NCBI RefSeq assembly: GCF_042186555.1
Contig: NC_133328.1
Location: forward strand, 612,728,768-612,792,767
Reading direction: 5' to 3'
Source of the DNA: Aquarana catesbeiana
Taxonomy: Eukaryota; Chordata; Amphibia; Anura; Ranidae
Length of the DNA: 64,000 bases
Numbering within the stretch: the first letter of the stretch is position 1; every line of letters begins with the position of its first letter. Under the pieces are notes generated by a model. The model had not been told where the DNA came from. It was given only the letters and a program-made list of their open reading frames with translations, and made no database searches. The translations under genes and the position numbers were made by a program. Shown here piece by piece: positions 55,826 through 64,000 of the stretch.

Positions 55826-56500
55826 CTTTCATTGTATCAGTTATGATTGTAAAAAGTACCTGGAAATCAGTTGGGTTATTTTAAAGACACCGCTGGAAGC
55901 AACACCCAGCTCTTGTATAAGAACACTCGGCAATCTACAGGAACTTGTTATCTCGCTTTTCTGGGAAAACACCTAAAAATGTTCAGGTGCCATCAAAGTA
56001 CCAAAATATACCACTCCTTCCATCTACCTACAGGGGGCCATGTGACCATCCACTCATCAGAGAACATCTCCTAACCCTATAAAGCTGAACTCCAAGGTTC
56101 ATTTCACATTAGTTCGGGCCAAGCTGGTCCAAATTAATGATTTCCTTTTACTAATACATGCGCCCACTGGGACTGCTGTATAGAAATGTCTTCAGTATCA
56201 GCTATATACAGTATATAGCACTGTGTTCTGGCAGCTAGATAGACAACACTCCCAGAAAAGACAAATCGAGTGCTGCTCAGCCATTCAATGCCATGAATAC
56301 AAGGCCTCTGATTGGCTGAGGTAGGAGGATGGCGATCACGATCTCAGAGCAGAGTGGCTTCAGTGGATTGGTCGGCCTGCAGGGCGTGGGATCGTGGAAA
56401 GGCGAGCATTAGCAAATGTTAGAAGCCTCTATTTTTAGGAAACAAGGTACAGATTGCTGCAGATGGGGCAATTGCTTTTTTTTGTTTAATGTGGCTTTAA
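55826..56500. other. Unique stretch without recognised gene
   Basis: Short frames only. CTATAAAGCTGAACTCCAAGG near 56077 resembles the start of the family at 62160. Confidence 0.4.
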
Positions 56501-56504
56501 CCAC

Positions 56505-57230
56505 TTCAATACCGGGCACTTACCCCACTTCCTGCCCAGGACAATTTTCAGCTTTCAGCGCTGTCACACTTTGAATGACAATTGCGCGGTCATACAACAC
56601 TGTACCCAAATGACATTTTTATCATTTTCTTCCCACAAATAGAGCTTTCTTTTGGTGGTATTTGATCACCTCTGGGGTTTTTAATTTTTTTCTAAACAAA
56701 CTAAAAAAGACCGAAATTTTGGAAAAAAGATATGTTTTTCTTTGTTTCTGTTATAAAATTTTGTTTTCTCCTTCACTGACGGGCACTGATGAGGAGGCAC
56801 TAATATGTAGAATTGATGGGCACTGATAGGGGGCACTGTTATGCTGCCCTGATGGGCACTGATAGGCTGCACTGATAGGCGGCACTGATAGGCACTAATA
56901 GATGGCACTGATGGTCACTAATAGATGGCACTGATGGGCACTAATAGATGGCACTGATAGTCAGCACTGATGATGAGGTACTGACAGTCATTACTGATGG
57001 GCACTGATTGACATCTGTGAAGGGCACTGACAGGCGTTACTGATTGGCACTTAGGGGACTGATTGGTGGGCACTGATTGGCAGTTGTGGTGGGCACCTCT
57101 GATGGGGGCTGAGCTTATAATCAATGCGCTGACCCCCCCTCTGACAGGAGAGCAGCAGATCGCAAACTGAGGAAAGCCGTTCTGCTGCTGTCAATCAAAT
57201 CCAATGACGGGGGGGGGGGGCGGGGCCGAG
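56505..57230 (+). mobile_element. TTAA-type family A, near complete 5' part
   Basis: Begins TTTAACCACTTCAATACCGG. Contains GACAATTGCGCGGTCATAC, ATAGAGCTTTCTTTTGGTGG and a run of GATGGGCACTGATAGG variants (56775-57100), then GACAGGAGAGCAGCAGATCG. It is truncated before the 3' AAGTGGTTAA. Confidence 0.75.
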
Positions 57231-57479
57231 TCCAGCATTCGTATCTATGGACGCAAATGCTAGACTCGGGAGCGCGCCTGCAAGGTAACCCCCTCGGGAG
57301 AGCGCTTCTCCTAGGGGGTTATCTGATGCAGGGAGGAGTCGCGGGAGCCGCCACGGGACCCCAGAAGAAGATGTTCGGGGCCACTCTGTGCAAAATGAGC
57401 TGCACAGTGGAGGTAAGTATGATATATTTGTTATTTAAAAAAAATTAAAAACGATCCTTTTCAATCACTTGATTCTCAA

Positions 57480-57945
57480 TACGTCACTAGTGTGTGGCCC
57501 GCTTCCTGCTTGAAACATGGAGTGAGAGCCGTCTCCTGGGCTTTAACACCCAACTGTATGTCAGCCTCAGGATCAGGGAGAATACGGAGGTCCTGGACCA
57601 GTGGGATGAGCAAAGATTGCCTGACTGTAGAGCTCATTTCTAAAAAATATTTTTCTCTGTGAAGGACCTTCCTGTGATAAGGACCGCTCACTGCTGCTCT
57701 CTCTCTAAATGCAGGCTGACTGGTCTTGTCTCCGCCCCCTCCTGTGGGCAGCCTGTAGTGGGTGGGGCCTGCTTGGCCCCTCCCAGAGCTTTGCTCTCTG
57801 CACAGGCTATGTACAGCACAGTGACGCTGCTGCTTTTACAAGGCGCATACAAAGTAGATGAGTATCCTGTGTTGCTATTAAGGAATATGGACATAAAAGG
57901 AGAACATCCAACTATACCAATTTAAGTTGCCAGCATCCCTTATGC
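57480..57945 (+). repeat. Single copy of the 107-bp-unit element
   Basis: AAGGACCGCTCACTGCTGCT, GACTGGTCTTGTCTCCGCC and CTGTAGTGGGTGGGGCC match one unit of 37541-38262 without amplification. It abuts the palindrome that follows. Confidence 0.7.
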
Positions 57946-57948
57946 GAT

Positions 57949-58294
57949 TAGATAGGAAAGGAGATACCCCCAAAAATAACTGGGACTTTAACGGCAATGA
58001 AGTACAGATAGAATGCAATATAATTTATTCAAAAATTGTATACAAATATAATTTTACAATTTTCAAACCAAAAAAAACAATGGTTGACAATGGTGATGAG
58101 TTCCCACGTGAGGTCCAGACGGCCCCTACACCTCACATGGGAACTCATCACCATTGTCATCAATGTTTTTATTGGTTTGAAAATCGTAAAATCATATTTG
58201 TATACAATTTTTGAATAAATTATATTGCATGTTATCTGTACTTCGTTGCCGTTAAAGTCCCAGTTATTTTTGGGGGTATCTCCTTTCCTATCTA
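57949..58294. repeat. Large palindrome (~160-bp arms, ~95% identical)
   Basis: The left arm begins TAGATAGGAAAGGAGATACC and the right arm ends GGTATCTCCTTTCCTATCTA. Arms include GCAATATAATTTATTCAAAA / TTTTGAATAAATTATATTGC and GGTGATGAGTTCCCA / TGGGAACTCATCACC. The unpaired centre is only ~20 bp (GTCCAGACGGCCCCTACACC). A handful of mismatches between the arms argues against a sequencing or assembly foldback artefact. Confidence 0.9.
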
Positions 58295-58489
58295 TTGAGG
58301 AATACAGGATCCTGAAATGAAAATTTCCATGCCTGGAGTTCAGCTTTAACCATCACTGGTGACAAAGTGCACGCTGCAGAAGGCACTTGAAGCAAGCACA
58401 AGCTTGCATACATAATATAATGTCCTATACATCTAGATTTCTGGTGGTTTTATAGGATCTAATCCATTCATATTTCTATGTAGTCTCAT

Positions 58490-58860
58490 TGTTTAAGCGA
58501 CTCTTAGAAGTTACTCTTAGAAGTTTTTCATCCTCGGCTCTGCACTGGTTCCATGATTTCAGTCCCTCGTAGCTGGGGGGACGTTGATACAATCTCCTCT
58601 CTCTATGCGCCGTGTTCATTGTGAGCCAACGCTGTCAATGCATAAAGAGCTTTATTAATGTTGTTATTTAGTCTGCAAATGAAAGGCAGCTTTTATGTGT
58701 GGATTTATAAAGCCGGCATATTATTCTGCTTTTATATTGGCTGTGCAGATTACAGCGCTCATGTTAATGCCTTTTACTGTTGAATGAAGAGATTATGTAA
58801 TAGCTTCTACATGTCAATAATTTCAACTTGGAATTCCCAGACGGTAGGGATTAGGAAGAC
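58490..58860. promoter_or_regulatory. Candidate conserved noncoding element (weak)
   Basis: Unique A/T-rich sequence with dense homeodomain/Oct-like cores: GCATAAAGAGCTTTATTAAT (58638), TGCAAATGAAAG (58673), TTAATGCC and ATTATGTAATAG (58792). It has no transposon termini. The call rests only on composition. Confidence 0.3.
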
Positions 58861-58949
58861 GAGGTGGCCCTTTTTATGATATATAGAGGTGTACTTCAAT
58901 CAGATGTAAATTTTGCATTTTAAATAGGTTTGTGCTTAAGAGTGAATTA

Positions 58950-60560
58950 GCAATACTTATGCTAGCCATGCCTGGCAAAGAGTTTGCACTATTGGAAACC
59001 TTGTGGTTGGGTGCCTGTGTTGTGCAGAAGCAATCCAATGGATTTGGTTTCCAAGAGCTGCTCAAGATTTCCACCCATGAGGTGCAGAATTGCCCTGCGG
59101 GAAACAGCTGATTGGTTGGAGTTCCAAGCAGGGCATCCCTGTGGGAGGTAGCTTTTGTGCTTTTTGTAGGGAAGTGGAATATCTCTATACTTATGCTAGC
59201 CATGCTTGGCAAAGGGCTTGCTCCTCTGGAAATACAGCGTTTGGGTGCCTGCTTTGCGCCAACACAACCCAAAAGAACTGTTCTCCAAGAGCTGAGTTCC
59301 ACCCTCAAGGTGCTGAATTTCCCTGTGGAAACAGCTGATTGGTTTGGGTTCCAAGCAGGGCATCCCTGTGGAATGTTGCTTGTGTTTTTTTTTTTTTTTT
59401 GTATGGAAGTGTAAAATCTCTATCTATTATGGTAACCATGCTTGGCAAAGGGTTCACACCATTGGAAACCCAGTGGTTGGTTGCCTGTATTGTGCAGATG
59501 CAATCCAATAGAGCTCCTTTCCAAGAGCTGCTCAAGAGTACCACCCCGAGGTGCTGGAATCCCCTGTGGAAACAGCTGATTGGTTGGAGTTCCAGGCAGG
59601 GCATCCCTGTGGGAGGTAGCTTTTGTGCTTTTTATAAGGAAGTGTAAAATATCTATACTTATGTTAGCCAGTTAGTAATGCTAGCCATGCTTGGCAAAGG
59701 GCTTCTACTATTGAAAACTTGGCAAAGGGCTCACACCATTGGAAACCCAGTGGTTGGTTGCCTGTGTTGTGCAGATGCAATCCAGAAGAGCTCCTTTCCA
59801 AGAGTTGCTCAAGAGAACCACCCCTGAGGTGCTGGATTGACCTGTGGAAACAGCTGATTGGTTGGAATTCCAAGCAAGACAATCTCTATACTTATGTTAG
59901 CCATGCTTGGCAAAGGGCTCATATCATTGAAACGTCAGTGGTTAGGTGCCTGTGTTGTGTAGATGCAATCCAAAAGAGCTTCTTTCTAAGATCTGCTCAA
60001 GAGTACCGTCCCGGGGAACCATCTGGTCCTCAGCCAACTCTGTAGTGACCCGCCGCTGGATCAGATCTTTGGCTGAGGAAACCCAGTGTTTGGCTGCCTA
60101 TGTTGTGCAGATACAATCCAAATGAGCTCTTTTCCAAGAGCTGCTCAAGAGTACCGTTCCTGAGGTGCTGGATTGCCCTCTGGAAACAGCTGGTTGGTTG
60201 GAGTTCCAAGCAGGGCATCCCTGTAGGAGGTAGCTTTTGTGCTTTTTGTAGGGAAGTGTAAAATATCTATACTTGTATTAGCCAGCTAGTAATGCTAGCC
60301 ATGCTTGGCAGAGGCAATCCAAAAGAGCTTCTTTCCAAGAGCTGTTCAAGAGTACAATCCTGGGCAATCCTGAGGTGCTGGATTGCCCTCTGGAAACAGA
60401 TGATTGGTTTGAATTCCAAGCAGGACAATCTCTATACTTATGTTAGCCATGCTTAGCAAAGGGCTCACACCATTGAAAAGCCAGTGGTTGGGTGCCTGTG
60501 TTGTGCAGATGCAATCCAAAAGAGCTTCTTTCCAAGAGCTGCCCAAGAGCCAGCTCTGTG
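58950..60560 (+). repeat. Tandem array of a ~230-bp unit
   Basis: About seven units start with TTATGCTAGCCATGCTTGGC-type sequence (near 58958, 59190, 59440, 59676, 59893, 60289 and 60438). They contain GTGTTGTGCAGATGCAATCC, TTTCCAAGAGCTGCTCAAGA and GGAAACAGCTGATTGGTTGG. Several units are internally deleted. Frames in it are not consistently open. Confidence 0.88.
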
Positions 60561-60733
60561 GTGACCTGCCACCGAATCGGATCTCTGGCTCTCCGATCGT
60601 GCGGGAGAGCCTGAAGAGGCGCCGATGAGCAGCGCCGGGGGGGGGGGGGGGCAGGCAATGACATCCCCTCCCGCTACTTGTAAAAGCAGTGCAGCGGATA
60701 ATCTGCTCCTAGGATGACTTTTACACTATAGGA

Positions 60734-60869
60734 CAGTGATGGCGAACCGTGGCACCACAGATGTTTTGGAACTACATTTCCCATGATGCTCCACTACACT
60801 GTAGAGTGCATGAGCGTCATGGGAAATGTAGTTCCAAAACATCTGGGGTGCCAAGGTTTGCCATCACTG
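60734..60869 (-). mobile_element. hAT MITE, second copy of the 13076 family
   Basis: 136 bp with inverted ends CAGTGATGGCGAACCGTGGC and GCCAAGGTTTGCCATCACTG, opposite in orientation to 13076-13211. Flanks CTATAGGA (60726-60733) and CTATAGGG (60870-60877) match at 7 of 8, again with a central TA. Confidence 0.92.
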
Positions 60870-60978
60870 CTATAGGGAATCATTGGATGAAAGGAAAGAT
60901 ATCTGGATGATGCCTATAGCTGCAGGCATCATCCAGATATTGTCACTTCAAAACCACAACGTGCTATGCGGGAAGTGG

Positions 60979-61487
60979 TTAAAGCAGAACTCCAGCCTAC
61001 AATAACAAGATAAAAATGAATAGCTTGTTATAAAATAAAACCAGAGATTTCCACTAAAGTACTCTTTTCTGCCACTAGATGCCCTCAGTCTAATGGCTAG
61101 CATCATTCAACCCACATCCTCTGAGCCCAGGTCATCCAGGACCCACCACCGCCTGTGACAGGACAGGGAAAGAAGATGGAGCACAGTGATGAGCTCATCT
61201 CTCTGTCACTCTTTCCTCCTATCAGCATGCTTCTTGTCACATATGAACTGATTTGACTCCTTGTACTGTTTCTCCCTCTCAGCATTCTCTTTGCTCTGCA
61301 GCACACCTGACATGTCATCTTGTGCTGCTTCTCTTTCTGAGTCTGAGCTCTGCTGTACAGGGACTGATGCCAGGTCAGATTTAGGTACTTACACTTCTTG
61401 CATTTAAAAACATACATTTAATAACATATTAATGATTACAAAGCTGCATTCATTTGTGTCTTATTATATCAGCCTGAAGTTCAGCTC
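60979..61487. mobile_element. TTAA-type element starting TTAAAGCAGAACTCCAG
   Basis: The left end directly follows AAGTGGTTAA of a family A-like end (60973-60982). The right end CCTGAAGTTCAGCT (61473-61486) is loosely inverted to it. It is similar in kind to 23342-24299. No coding sequence. Confidence 0.5.
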
Positions 61488-62110
61488 ATTACAAGCAACC
61501 TCCGGAAGGGTTAACATCCCTGCCAGGAGGGGTTGCGCACCATACACAATGCGCTGATTATTTTTCCCGCCAGGAGAAGTGCCTCGCATATTTCCAGCCT
61601 TACATATCACCCGCGCTTTCCAGCCAGTCCCTTTCTTCTCTGACTGCACATTTGGCGCGCTCGGCCCTCCGCCCCCGTGCCCTCGTTTTTTCCTCAGCTC
61701 GCGCGTATTGAATGAATATGTAAATATTGCTCTACCTGAGTACGTCACTCAGCAAGCAGGCATGGAAGTCATGGGAAATGAACTGTGAGCACCACGAGAC
61801 TTGCTTTTTTTCAATGACTCAGTGTACTGTGTGGCTTGGCACCTTCTCCACAACCCTGCAGCCACCACCAGGTTCCCCTGGCCCAGGCCCGCCGGCTCCT
61901 TTTCTGGGTTTACGTTTCCCACCCAGGCCGGATCCTTGTTTCCGTAATCCTGGCGGTTATGCAACAATCTTCCAGAACAAAGGTGTGACCGAGGCAGGTA
62001 GAGTCTTTGTGTGCTCTGGTTTAACTGCAGCTAACGTGAGTGAGTCAGGAGGACTGGCAGTGTATACAAACACATGAGATCATGCGGCCATCACCCTCCG
62101 ACCTCCTGCC
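61488..62110. promoter_or_regulatory. Candidate single-copy regulatory stretch (weak)
   Basis: Locally GC-rich (61600-61700) without repeat termini. It contains a CRE-like TACGTCA (61741) and AP-1-like TGACTCAG (61816) and TGAGTCAG (62041). No TATA box or open frame convincingly links it to a gene. Confidence 0.25.
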
Positions 62111-62159
62111 AATACCCTACTCACTTGTTTGTGAACGTTAGACTCCGTACCTGCACCCA

Positions 62160-62585
62160 AAAATATAAAGCTGAACTCAGAGATAAGCAAATATTTTCTA
62201 AATACAAGTCATGTGTATTCTTTCTTGGATTTTGACGTGTTTTGTGTATTTCTTCCAGATCTGTGCAGTAATCCAGTGTGAAAAGTTGCCTCTGTAATAA
62301 AGACCGCTCACTGCTGCTCTCTCTCCTTGTGCAAGGTGGTGGGTCTTGTCTCCACCCCCTTCTGTCGTTTTCTGCAGGCAGGCTGTAGTGGGTGGACTTA
62401 TTGGCCCCTCCCACAGCTCTGCTCTTTGCTATGTTCAGCACAGTGATTATTCTAAGTTTACAAGGTAATATCGGATTTTGCAAAGGCGCAACAAAGATCT
62501 TTTTTGGTGCACACAAAGTAGAGTCATAGCATTTTGTGGCTATTGAGGACAATGGAAATTTAAAGCTGGACTCTAGCCAGATATA
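62160..62585 (+). repeat. Full dispersed element containing one 107-bp unit
   Basis: Starts AATATAAAGCTGAACTCAG and ends TTTAAAGCTGGACTCTAG. It contains AGATCTGTGCAGTAATCCAG, TAATAAAGACCGCTCACTGC and a single unit around GGTCTTGTCTCCACC. It is the unamplified counterpart of 37541-38262. Confidence 0.7.
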
Positions 62586-62844
62586 AAGTATACACCAATG
62601 CTGCTGTGTATTAAACATTGCTAAAAGCATTTTTGAATGCAGATAGGATAAATACTGGGAACTGACTTGATTTTAGCCACTTGTACTCCCCTGTACAGCA
62701 ACACACAAACTGGAGGAGGGAAGGGAAGTTTTTGGGGCCAGTCAGTTAATGTGAAAAATTAGTTATGAACATTTTGATTTGGTGAGCCCCTGGTGCTCCA
62801 AAAATCAGGGCATTACATTATGTGTACTGTATCATGGCCAGTTC

Positions 62845-63440
62845 CTGTGGTTGAGATGCTCATCTTGACCAGTTCCAGTGGATGAGATGCTCATCTTGAC
62901 CAGTTCCAGTGAATGAGATGCCCATCTTGACCAGCTTTAGTGGATGAGATGCCCACCTTGATTAGTTCCTGTAGAAGAGATGCCCCTTTTGATCAGTCTC
63001 CCTGGATGAGATTCCCATCTTGACCAGTCCTCCTGGATGAGATGCCACTCTTGATCAGTTCCTATGGATTAGATTACCATCTTTACCAGGTCTAGTGAAT
63101 GAAATGCCCATCTTAACCAGTTCCAATGGATGTTATGCCCATTTTGACCAGCTCTAGTGGATGAGATACCCATCTTGATCAGTTCCTGTTGAAGAGATGC
63201 CCCTCTTGACCAGTCCCCCTGGATGAGATGCCCCTCTTGACCAGTCCCCCTGGATGAGATGCCCCTCTTGACCAGTCCCCCTGGATGAGATGCCCATCTT
63301 GACCAGTTCCAGTGAATGAGATGCCCCTCTTGACCAGTCCCCCTGGATGAGATGCCCATCTTGACCAGTTCTCGTGGATGAAATGCCCATCTTGACCAGT
63401 CCCACTATGAGATGCTCATTTTGACCAGTTCCAGTGGATG
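62845..63440 (+). repeat. 31-bp minisatellite
   Basis: About 19 units of GATGAGATGCCCATCTTGAC plus CAGTTCCAGTG, period 31 bp, with interspersed CAGTCCCCCTG variants. No transposon terminus was recognised on either side. The minus-strand frames (Ser/Gly/His-rich) are read-through. Confidence 0.9.
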
Positions 63441-64000
63441 AGTATCCCATCTTACTTCCTTTCTGTTACTGTTTGTTATTGAGACTGCCCATCGTAGCTT
63501 TGGACCAACAATGAGATCCAAGATGGTGGACCTTAGCTCTTGACTACAGGAGCTGGTTTGTATATGATTATTGGGGCTCCCCTACATTTCAGGTGGCACT
63601 CTACACAATATGTGCCCCATAGCTCCCAAACTAATCCCTTATTTGTAGAGTCTGTCCCAGTGTTGCAACCAGATTCTCAGGTGTCCCTCTTTTGAGTCTG
63701 ATATAAAGTCCTCCATAACAAAATGGGCTATTTAACTATCAAACATGTTATATTTAACAAATCTTTTCATTTGACCTCTAAATGATTACATTTCTTACTT
63801 TTATTAGCAGGCATAAAGGAAAAGTAGTTGTGAAAAAAAGAACATATGAGTTTAACCAATCATTTTTTGTGTATTAGGTCTTTATGGCCTAATGTAATGG
63901 GAGCATGGAGTGTTCTTTGCCCCCACACTTTGTACTATAATGGGTCCCTCTTTCTCATCTCGGAAAGTTGGACAGTATTTGACCTCCCATGTCCTCTCTT
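63441..64000. repeat. Window end; degraded CATACCTCCCAAC-type element
   Basis: GGTCCCTCTTTCTCATCTCG then GAAAGTTGGACAGTATTTG (63945-63980) is a reversed, degraded form of the left end seen at 48041. CCAGATTCTCAGGTGTCCCTC (63669) may be the other side. Nothing else recognised. Confidence 0.35.

Noticed and set aside
62120..62630. 169-residue minus-strand frame
   Set aside because: Lies across a dispersed repeat whose other copies do not keep the frame open.

Overview
The window looks like a gene-free, transposon-saturated piece of a large vertebrate genome. No ORF on either strand reads as an intact cellular gene: there are no rRNA or tRNA genes, no operons, no CRISPR, and codon-like structure appears only in decayed transposase or LINE fragments. 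Several dispersed repeats match families I associate with frogs, most probably a ranid or ranoid anuran. Examples are TTAACCACTT-ended elements, a short inverted-repeat element beginning with GGTTGATTTACTAAAACTGG, and Tc1-like elements beginning near TTACCAAAAGTATTGGGACA. That assignment is from memory of repeat families and was not searched. The window is best read as intergenic or deep intronic DNA. One 125-bp exon-like segment (48484-48608) has good splice signals but no recognised product. || Layout. 0-5.6 kb: a ~390-bp repeat in mixed orientations, a foldback element, and a 32-bp minisatellite attached to a hAT-like end. 6-10 kb: a hAT element with a 30-bp minisatellite, Tc1 debris, a Harbinger-type MITE (TTA duplication), a TA-duplicating element and a dispersed TTAA-type element. 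11-15 kb: a 43-bp minisatellite in both orientations, two hAT MITEs inserted back to back in one target, and a third hAT carrying a minisatellite. 16-28.7 kb: nested Harbinger, hAT, Tc1 and TTAA-type elements. 28.7-35.6 kb: a 115-bp array, then a ~6-kb hAT-like element with a perfect 8-bp duplication that contains two large satellites. 37.5-48 kb: an amplified 107-bp segment, a LINE remnant, several TTAA-type copies and a 23-bp array inside a hAT. 49-55.6 kb: further hATs and a 3.5-kb 28-bp satellite with higher-order structure. 56-64 kb: a large palindrome, a ~230-bp tandem array, another hAT MITE, a candidate regulatory stretch and a 31-bp array. || Main theme. Many of the minisatellites lie inside non-autonomous DNA transposons, bounded by terminal inverted repeats and in several cases by exact 8-bp target duplications. 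The duplications fall into two classes. One has a central TA (nnnTAnnn, as known for Buster-type hATs); the other does not. Two places show hAT elements abutting through a shared 8-mer. A 23-bp core (GCCCATCA..TGCAGCC) recurs in at least three transposon families with different ends. The sequence therefore suggests that DNA transposons seed and carry tandem arrays in this genome.
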